A stretch of DNA of 19,388 nucleotides. It comes from Clostridiales bacterium. GTDB taxonomy: Bacteria > Bacillota > Clostridia > Oscillospirales > Butyricicoccaceae. Numbering within the stretch: position 1 is the stretch's first letter; each line of letters starts with the position of its first letter. Shown here one piece after another: positions 14,441 through 19,388 of this stretch. The translations under genes were made by a program, and so were the position numbers. The notes under the pieces are model-generated. The model was given only the letters and a program-made list of their open reading frames with translations. It did not search any database and was not told where the DNA came from. The stretch is taken from NCBI GenBank assembly GCA_019421385.1, contig JAHZFK010000043.1, positions 1 to 19,388 of the forward strand, given 5' to 3'.

Positions 14441-14517
14441 TGGTACGCCAGAAGGGATTCGAACCCCCGACCTTTTGGTTCGTAGCCAAACACTCTATCC
14501 AGCTGAGCTACTGGCGC
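14441..14517 (-). tRNA. tRNA-Arg (anticodon ACG)
   Basis: A complete cloverleaf on the minus strand. The acceptor GCGCCAG pairs with CTGGCGT (closing G-U), the D arm has GCTC/GAGT, the anticodon stem TTTGG/CCAAA encloses CTACGAA (ACG), and the T arm has GGTTCGAAT. The gene encodes its ACCA end. The host 5' part and promoter lie on the right; the 3' half and terminator are next to the integrated element and match the fragment at 878-924, so integration restores a full gene. The ACG anticodon (wobble A normally deaminated) reads the CGN box. Confidence 0.95.
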
Positions 14518-14573
14518 AAATCATTTACTTGTGTTTTTCAGTCTAACTTTTGCTCAGTTTCGACTGCCTAATT

Positions 14574-14602
14574 AGAATACCACAATAAACATCCTCTGTC
14601 AA
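14574..14602 (-). promoter_or_regulatory. Promoter of tRNA-Arg
   Basis: On the minus strand, a perfect -35 TTGACA (14602-14597), 17-bp spacer and -10 TATTCT (14579-14574), about 57 bp before the tRNA 5' end. Confidence 0.8.
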
Positions 14603-14666
14603 TCTTTTTTTCAAATTTTTCTTTAATTTTTGCGACGCGGCTTAAAGCCGACTTCACAAGGCAAAT

Positions 14667-14700
14667 CAGAGCCGCCGAAAACCCACTTTCGACGGCTCTG
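14667..14700 (-). terminator. Hairpin after the DUF1622 gene
   Basis: CAGAGCCG-CCGAAA pairs with TTTCGA-CGGCTCTG (one mismatch, 6-nt loop), 20 bp beyond the stop of the DUF1622 gene. The T-run is weak (ATTT), so it is a probable but not strong terminator for the trpB operon. Confidence 0.55.
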
Positions 14701-14720
14701 ATGAAACAATGCATGTTCTC

Positions 14721-15062
14721 CTATTCCTGCGATGCTTCCACCGCGGCCTGCTCCTCATTCTTGATCTCCCAATGAATGAGGACGGTCAACGCCGCGCGCA
14801 GCAGAATGATCGCGCCGACCAGACCGATCTCCTTAAACTCGCGCACAATCACCGTGCGCAGGATCTCGCTGCCCAGCTTAAACTCCAGTCCGAGGGATAA
14901 CCCCTTTGCAAGCGACAGACGGGTCAATGGGTCGCGGTGGACATAATACCACACGCCCCGCACGCCCGCAACGATAATCACGATCACACCGACGTATTCA
15001 AACAGCAGGATCGCCCATGAGATCAAGTGCTCCAGCAACTGTTCTGCCGCGGCCACGGCCAT
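14721..15062 (-). CDS. DUF1622 family membrane protein
   Basis: A 113-residue integral membrane protein matching the DUF1622 pattern: a first transmembrane helix (about 15-40, with VGVIVIIVAGV), a central amphipathic helix GLEFKLGSEILRTVIV, and a second transmembrane helix (about 78-98, with AIILLRAALTVLI) before a charged tail. The function of the family is unknown. ATG 15062 directly abuts the AAGGGGAG ribosome site. The GTG two codons later (15056) has better spacing and may be the real start. It lies 27 bp after the trpB stop on the same strand, so it is probably co-transcribed under the Trp T-box. Whether it has any link to tryptophan is open. Confidence 0.8.
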   Translation of the reverse strand: MAVAAAEQLLEHLISWAILLFEYVGVIVIIVAGVRGVWYYVHRDPLTRLSLAKGLSLGLEFKLGSEILRTVIVREFKEIGLVGAIILLRAALTVLIHWEIKNEEQAAVEASQE

Positions 15063-15089
15063 CTCCCCTTCTCTTGGTTGCTATCTTTA

Positions 15090-16460
15090 TTATACCGACT
15101 GCGCGGGCAGCGTGTCAAACCCGGTCTGCAATTCCTCATCCGTTGGAATATGGTTGGTCATGGCACCGTTGTGATACGCTTCGTATGCCGACATATCAAA
15201 GTAACCCGTGCCGGTCAGGCCAAACAGGATGGTCTTTGCCTCACCGGTTTCCTTGCATTTGATTGCCTCGTCGATCGCGCAGCGGATCGCATGGCTGGAT
15301 TCCGGTGCAGGCAAAATGGTTTCCACCTTGGAAAACAGCGTCGCCGCTTGGAACACATCGGTCTGCTTGACCGATGTTGCCTCCATATAACCATCGTGGT
15401 ACAGCTTGGAAAGAATCGGGCTCATACCATGATAACGCAGACCACCCGCGTGGTTCGCCGCCGGCATAAAGCCATTGCCCAGCGTGTACATACGTGCAAG
15501 CGGGGTCACATGCCCCGTGTCGCAGAAGTCATATGCGTACTTGCCGCGGGTAAAGGACGGGCAGGACGCGGGTTCGACCGCAATAATGCGGGGATCGGCC
15601 TTGCCCAGCAGCTTATCCTGCATGAACGGTGCGATCAGGCCACCCAGATTAGAACCACCGCCCGCGCAGCCAATGACGATATCCGGGTATTCGTCCAGCA
15701 TTTCCATTGCCTGCTTGCTTTCCAGACCGATGATCGACTGGTGCAGCAGCACCTGATTGAGCACCGAACCGAGCACATAGCGGTAGCCTTCATGCGTCGT
15801 GGCAACTTCTACCGCTTCGGAGATCGCGCAGCCGAGCGAGCCGCCTGTGTTCGGGTCGTTGGCGAGGATCGCGCGGCCCGCGGCGGTGGTATTCGACGGC
15901 GAAGGCGTGACGTTCGCGCCAAAGGTCTGCATGACCGCCTTGCGGTACGGCTTCTGCTCATAGGAAACCTTGACCATGTAAACCTTAAGGTCCAATCCAA
16001 AGTATGCGCACGCTTCGCTCAGTGCCGTGCCCCACTGGCCTGCACCGGTCTCGGTTGTCAGTCCCTTGAGGCCCTGCTCCTTGGCGTAATACGCCTGTGC
16101 GATGGCCGAGTTCAGCTTGTGGCTGCCCGAGGTGTTGTTGCCCTCGAACTTATAATAGATTTTCGCCGGGGTATCAAGCGCCTTTTCCAGATTGTACGCA
16201 CGGCACAGCGGCGACGGACGGTACAGCTTATACATATCGAGGATCGGCTCAGGAATATCGAAATACCGGGTCGTACTGTCCATCTCCTGATGCGCCAGCT
16301 TTTCACAGAAAATCGGATAGAGCGCCTCCTCCGGCAGCGGCTCATGCGTTCCGGGATCGAGCAACGGATCGGGCTGCTGCTTCATATCGGCGCGCAGGTT
16401 GTACCACTGCTTGGGCATCTGATCTTCGGTTAAATACAATCTGTGCGGAATCTTTGCCAT
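15090..16460 (-). CDS. trpB: Tryptophan synthase beta-like enzyme, TrpB2 type
   Basis: A 456-residue PLP enzyme joining indole and serine into tryptophan. It belongs to the longer TrpB2 group, shown by the extended N-terminus (PKQWYNLRADM) and the RPSPL motif at 81-85. The PLP lysine is K115 in SGSHKLN, the catalytic glutamate E137 lies in ETGAGQWG, and the phosphate-binding loop is GGGSN (267-271). AAGGAGAG precedes the ATG. No trpA or other trp gene is adjacent. TrpB2 enzymes often act without TrpA, so it may salvage free indole, for example from the gut. Expression is controlled by the upstream T-box with a UGG specifier, which fits a tryptophan gene. Confidence 0.92.
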   Translation of the reverse strand: MAKIPHRLYLTEDQMPKQWYNLRADMKQQPDPLLDPGTHEPLPEEALYPIFCEKLAHQEMDSTTRYFDIPEPILDMYKLYRPSPLCRAYNLEKALDTPAKIYYKFEGNNTSGSHKLNSAIAQAYYAKEQGLKGLTTETGAGQWGTALSEACAYFGLDLKVYMVKVSYEQKPYRKAVMQTFGANVTPSPSNTTAAGRAILANDPNTGGSLGCAISEAVEVATTHEGYRYVLGSVLNQVLLHQSIIGLESKQAMEMLDEYPDIVIGCAGGGSNLGGLIAPFMQDKLLGKADPRIIAVEPASCPSFTRGKYAYDFCDTGHVTPLARMYTLGNGFMPAANHAGGLRYHGMSPILSKLYHDGYMEATSVKQTDVFQAATLFSKVETILPAPESSHAIRCAIDEAIKCKETGEAKTILFGLTGTGYFDMSAYEAYHNGAMTNHIPTDEELQTGFDTLPAQSV

Positions 16461-16499
16461 GGTAGGTTCTCTCCTTTATATATGAAATATGTGGGTTAA

Positions 16500-16799
16500 C
16501 AAAAATAAAAAGCTCCCATCCCATGAAAATCCATGGGACAGGAGCTTGAAAAAACAAACTCTTGCGGTACCACCCAAGTTGACGCAATGATGCGCCCGCT
16601 CACTTTCACATATCCAACAATATGTGCTCCCCGGATAACGGGTGGAGTCCCCGTCGCAGTTACTTGGGGTCACCCCCGTTCGCCTTGCCCTGCTAAAGTC
16701 CATTCACCGGGTCCTTGCCTGCCGCGATCTCACCACCCGCGGCTCTCTTGGAGGTTCGGTCTCCCTGCTACTCGTCTTCGTCATCGGTTTATCAGTATG
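16500..16799 (-). promoter_or_regulatory. T-box leader, tRNA-Trp responsive
   Basis: The conserved T-box sequence GGGTGGTACCGC is at 16575-16564 on the minus strand. The terminator hairpin (AAGCTCC-TG-TCCCATG pairing with CATGGGA-TG-GGAGCTT, 16547-16510) is followed by TTTTATTTTT. Upstream, Stem I has an AGTA loop-E-like element, and the specifier position reads GAATGGAC, giving UGG (16702-16700) followed by A. Uncharged tRNA-Trp would stabilise the antiterminator and switch on trpB. Confidence 0.9.
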
Positions 16800-16804
16800 G
16801 TCAC

Positions 16805-16833
16805 AGTATATTCTCATCCTCCTCATTTGTCAA
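16805..16833 (-). promoter_or_regulatory. Promoter of the T-box-trpB operon
   Basis: On the minus strand, a perfect -35 TTGACA (16833-16828), 17-bp spacer and -10 TATACT (16810-16805), just before the T-box leader. Confidence 0.85.
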
Positions 16834-16915
16834 GCATATTTTGAGAAAAAATATAAATTATTATCTCGATATTTTCTTATCTCAAGAAATCATCTTTACA
16901 CCCCTGTACCGTGCC

Positions 16916-16944
16916 TTGCCGCCTGTGCGCGGCTGTGTTATAAT
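16916..16944 (+). promoter_or_regulatory. Promoter of the LRR-VWA-AAA operon
   Basis: A -35 TTGCCG (16916-16921), 17-bp spacer and perfect -10 TATAAT (16939-16944), about 40 bp before the first start codon. Confidence 0.6.
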
Positions 16945-16982
16945 CAATCCAGACGAAAATCATCCGAAAAGGAGGGCGCAGG

Positions 16983-17954
16983 ATGCATGTAATCGAGGGC
17001 GAAAACGACCTTTTGTTGACCTGCGCGCATGTCCAGGACGGCATCGCTGTGCTGCGCTGCGAAACGCGTGACGATACCGTGCGTCTGCCCAATGCAATCG
17101 ACGGCACACCCGTCGTGCAGCTGAGCGCATATGCGCTCAGCGAGCGCGCGCCCGATTTATCCGGACGCGAAACCTTTTCCGTCCGCGTGACCTGCGGCGG
17201 TTCGGAACCCGTGCACGACGCGAACGCCATCCGGTCAGTTTTCCTGCCTGCCGCGCTGCAAAGCGTGGGCAGCTATGCATTTTACAACTGCCGCCGTCTG
17301 GAAACCATTACATTATCCCAGACGGTCACGGACTTCGGCGGCGGCGCACTGATGAATTGCCGCGCACTGCACACCATCGTGCTGCGCGCGGAACCGAACG
17401 CCCCCACCTGCCTGCAAAAGCTGCTGGGCGAACATGCGGGCGAACTGGACGTGCGCTTTGAAAGCCGCACGCCCGCGCACCTGCTGTTCCCTGCCTACAC
17501 AGAAGAACTGGAAGACCTCTCCCCCGCGCACATCTTCCAGCGCCGCATCCGCGGCGCGGGTTACGGCTACCGCCAGTGCTTTGACGCGGGTATTTTGAGT
17601 TTTCGACAATACGACCTTGCGCTCACCGGCCTGCTTGAACGGCACGACTTTGCGGTTGCCGCACGGGTCGCCGCGCGGCGTCTGGCTGTGCCCTATGCCC
17701 TGTCCGATACCGCGCGCGATGCCTACCTCGACTGTCTGCGCGCGCACGGCGGCGCGCTGCTGCGCGCATGTGCCGCCGCGGGCGAGAGCGCTGCAATATC
17801 CTTTCTGCTGTCACTCGGCGTATTGACCGCCGCCGATGTGGATGCAGCCTGCGACACCGCCCGCGAAAAGGAGCAGACCGCAGCGCTGTCCGTTCTGCTG
17901 GCCGCGACCGGCAAAACCGCCGCCAAAGGCCGCGCCAAAACCTTCGACCTGTAA
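16983..17954 (+). CDS. Leucine-rich-repeat protein of a VWA-MoxR operon
   Basis: A 323-residue soluble protein with no signal peptide. Residues about 85-150 carry BspA-type leucine-rich repeats (IRSVFLPAALQSVGSYAF, then CRRLETITLS and CRALHTIVL). The N-terminus is beta-rich. After about 160 an alpha-helical, alanine-rich part with ankyrin-like spacing follows (AVPYALSDTARDAYLDCL, and a later ISFLLSLGVLTAADVDAAC). AAAAGGAGG lies 7 nt before the ATG. The VWA gene begins 12 bp downstream, so this protein likely works with the VWA/AAA pair, perhaps as scaffold or substrate-recognition part. The base composition is very GC-rich compared with the mobile element. The precise function is unknown. Confidence 0.72.
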   Translation: MHVIEGENDLLLTCAHVQDGIAVLRCETRDDTVRLPNAIDGTPVVQLSAYALSERAPDLSGRETFSVRVTCGGSEPVHDANAIRSVFLPAALQSVGSYAFYNCRRLETITLSQTVTDFGGGALMNCRALHTIVLRAEPNAPTCLQKLLGEHAGELDVRFESRTPAHLLFPAYTEELEDLSPAHIFQRRIRGAGYGYRQCFDAGILSFRQYDLALTGLLERHDFAVAARVAARRLAVPYALSDTARDAYLDCLRAHGGALLRACAAAGESAAISFLLSLGVLTAADVDAACDTAREKEQTAALSVLLAATGKTAAKGRAKTFDL

Positions 17955-17966
17955 AGGAGCTTTTCC

Positions 17967-19256
17967 ATGCCCCAAAGCGAACGCTGGAACGCCCTCGGGC
18001 GCGAGATTTTGTTCTCCGCCCGCACCGAATTATATATGAGCCTGCCGTTTCTGGACGCTGCGTTGTCCGCGCTCGCCGTCTCGGACGGTTTTGACACCGC
18101 AACCCTTGCCACCGATGCGCGCAGCCTGTACTTCAACGGTGCGTGGCTCGCGCAGCAGCTTGAGCGCGGCCGCCCGCGCGTCAACCGCGCCTACCTGCAC
18201 AGCATGTTCCACTGTCTTCTGCGCCACCCCGCCAAAACGCGCGGCCGCGACCGTGATTTGTGGGATTTGGCCTGCGATGTGGCAGTCGAAAGCATACTGG
18301 ACACGCTGGATTACCGCTGTTTGCAGGCGGACAAGCCCTCGGTACGGCGGCAAAACCTGTACCGCAGCCTGCGTGCCGAGATGCCCGTGCTGACCGCCGA
18401 AGCGGTCTACCGGCAGTTCCGCCGCGACCGATTAAATTCCTATGACTGCGCCACCCTCGCGCGCGTGTTTGCGGTCGACGAGCACTCGCTCTGGCCCGAA
18501 GAGGGCGACGACGAACAGGACAGACAGTGGCAGCAGCGTGCCGAGCGCACGCAGACTGCGATGGAGACCGTGTTCTCCAATCAGGCGATGGGCGGCGAAG
18601 CTGTGCGCGAGCAGCTGTCCGTCACCACCCAGCAAACCACCGACTACCGCGCGTTTCTGCGGCGGTTCGCCGCCCTGCGCGAGGAAGTCGCGGTCGACGC
18701 GGATTCCTTCGACTACGGCTATTACGCCTACGGCCTGCGGCACTTCGGCAACATGCCGCTGATTGAGCCGCTCGAGACGCGCGAGGTACGCAAGATCGAG
18801 GATTTCGTCATCGCCATCGACACCTCGATGTCTACCTCGGGCGAGTTGGTGCGCAGCTTTTTGTCACGTACCTATGAACTGCTGCAAGACAGCCAAAGCT
18901 TTTTCCGACACATCAACCTGCGCATTTTACAGTGCGACGACCAGATCCGCGCAGACAAACGCATCACGAACGCCCGCGACCTTGCCGATTATATGGAGCA
19001 TTTCGAGCTGATCGGCCAGTCGGCCACCGACTTCCGACCAGTATTCGAGTATGTTGACCGGCTGGTGAACGAGGGCGCGTTCCACCATCTGCGCGCGCTG
19101 ATCTACTTCACCGACGGGCTGGGCATCTATCCGAAAAAACGCCCCAAATACGACGCGGCCTTCATCATGCTTGAGGGCGGCGCTTATCCCGAAAACGTCC
19201 CGCCGTGGGCAATCCGCGCCGTGCTGCGCGAGGACGAGATAGGAGAACCATCATGA
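17967..19256 (+). CDS. VWA-like protein with DUF2201-type N-terminal domain
   Basis: A 429-residue soluble protein. The N-terminal half resembles the putative metallopeptidase domain (DUF2201_N) found with MoxR ATPases, but at the expected HEXXH it reads HSMFH (78-82) followed by H87, so the catalytic Glu is a Ser. The C-terminal half is a VWA-like domain: the MIDAS motif DTSMS starts at D285, a later TDFRP supplies the threonine region, and IYFTDGLG the third acidic site. AAGGAG lies 7 nt before the ATG. Its stop overlaps the next start as ATGA. VWA-MoxR pairs act as chaperone-like machines in protein or metal-centre assembly; which target is served here is unknown. Confidence 0.8.
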   Translation: MPQSERWNALGREILFSARTELYMSLPFLDAALSALAVSDGFDTATLATDARSLYFNGAWLAQQLERGRPRVNRAYLHSMFHCLLRHPAKTRGRDRDLWDLACDVAVESILDTLDYRCLQADKPSVRRQNLYRSLRAEMPVLTAEAVYRQFRRDRLNSYDCATLARVFAVDEHSLWPEEGDDEQDRQWQQRAERTQTAMETVFSNQAMGGEAVREQLSVTTQQTTDYRAFLRRFAALREEVAVDADSFDYGYYAYGLRHFGNMPLIEPLETREVRKIEDFVIAIDTSMSTSGELVRSFLSRTYELLQDSQSFFRHINLRILQCDDQIRADKRITNARDLADYMEHFELIGQSATDFRPVFEYVDRLVNEGAFHHLRALIYFTDGLGIYPKKRPKYDAAFIMLEGGAYPENVPPWAIRAVLREDEIGEPS

Positions 19257-19388
19257 ACATCAAACGAGCCAAAAACGAGATCAAAAACGCGCTGCGCGCC
19301 TATCTCGCGCGCGACGAGTTCGGTGCATACCGCATCCCGCCCATCCGGCAGCGCCCCATCCTGCTGATGGGCCCGCCGGGCATCGGCA
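19253..19388 (+). CDS. MoxR-type AAA ATPase, partial (5' end)
   Basis: The first 45 codons are present before the window ends. They read an N-terminal helix (KRAKNEIKNALRAYL), then a strand and the start of Walker A, PILLMGPPGIG, just before the lysine codon. AGGAG lies upstream, and the ATG overlaps the VWA stop. The position after a VWA/DUF2201-like gene supports a MoxR-family ATPase. Confidence 0.8.
   Translation, partial: MNIKRAKNEIKNALRAYLARDEFGAYRIPPIRQRPILLMGPPGIG

Larger units (their letters stand above)
878..14487. mobile_element. Integrated element in tRNA-Arg(ACG), about 13.6 kb
   Basis: The limits are set by a 47-nt direct repeat of the 3' half of tRNA-Arg, at 878-924 and 14441-14487. 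An intact excisionase-integrase pair sits just inside the right copy. TGTTAGCAG repeats, probably integrase arm sites, lie just inside both ends (1036-1103 and 14234-14338). The cargo is a RepA_N-type replication gene, an ABC importer/hydrolase operon, a SLOG/XRE pair, a candidate ncRNA and remnants. No relaxase, coupling protein or type IV secretion gene is visible, so this is either a reduced ICE/plasmid or an element mobilised by others. Left of 878 lies the integrase end of a second, decayed element, which means tandem insertion at one tRNA gene. The repeat and the arm sites are seen directly; the mobility is inferred. Confidence 0.75.

Noticed and set aside
15027..16433. 468-codon open frame on the plus strand
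   Set aside because: It is antisense to the well-supported trpB gene and has no recognisable motif. High GC at codon third positions leaves long antisense frames open.
16564..16799. Small genes in the region upstream of trpB
   Set aside because: The region is explained by a T-box leader; short frames there have no ribosome sites.

Overview
The window looks like a chromosomal segment of a moderate-GC Clostridia (Firmicutes), possibly an Oscillospirales-type gut anaerobe. The signs are strong AGGAGG ribosome sites, a Trp T-box leader, a RepA_N/DUF6017-type replication protein and a UgpC/MalFG-type ABC importer. The taxonomic guess is inference. It divides into an integrated element (about 878-14487) and flanking chromosome (about 14488-19388). 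A second, decayed element lies at the extreme left.

1-924: the wreck of an excisionase-integrase module (three deletions and one nonsense codon). It ends in a copy of the 3' half of a tRNA-Arg gene. It is closely related to the intact xis-int-tRNA-Arg module at 12665-14517, so two related elements appear to have entered the same tRNA gene in tandem.

925-14487: the downstream element. Its left end carries TGTTAGCAG arm-type repeats, iteron-like GGGCGGTAA repeats, a 56-57 bp tandem repeat and a RepA_N-like replication gene. Next comes a minus-strand operon running from 10364 to 3429: MalG-type permease, lipoprotein binding protein, MalF-type permease, metallo-beta-lactamase-fold hydrolase, UgpC-type ATPase, a small protein resembling the N-terminal domain of CehA/McbA enzymes, and a PHP metallohydrolase. 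The set suggests uptake of a phosphorylated or carbohydrate-like compound followed by hydrolysis inside the cell; the substrate is unknown. The right part holds a candidate structured RNA with its own promoter and terminator (6S-like motif), a SLOG-family gene and a divergent XRE repressor with two matching operators, a serine-recombinase remnant, and the xis and int genes with their promoter. No conjugation or mobilisation genes are visible.

14441-19388: tRNA-Arg(ACG) with promoter and terminator, then a TrpB2-type tryptophan synthase beta gene and a DUF1622 membrane protein gene behind a Trp T-box leader (specifier UGG). A divergent GC-rich operon follows: a leucine-rich-repeat protein, a VWA/DUF2201-like protein and the start of a MoxR-type AAA ATPase cut by the window edge.
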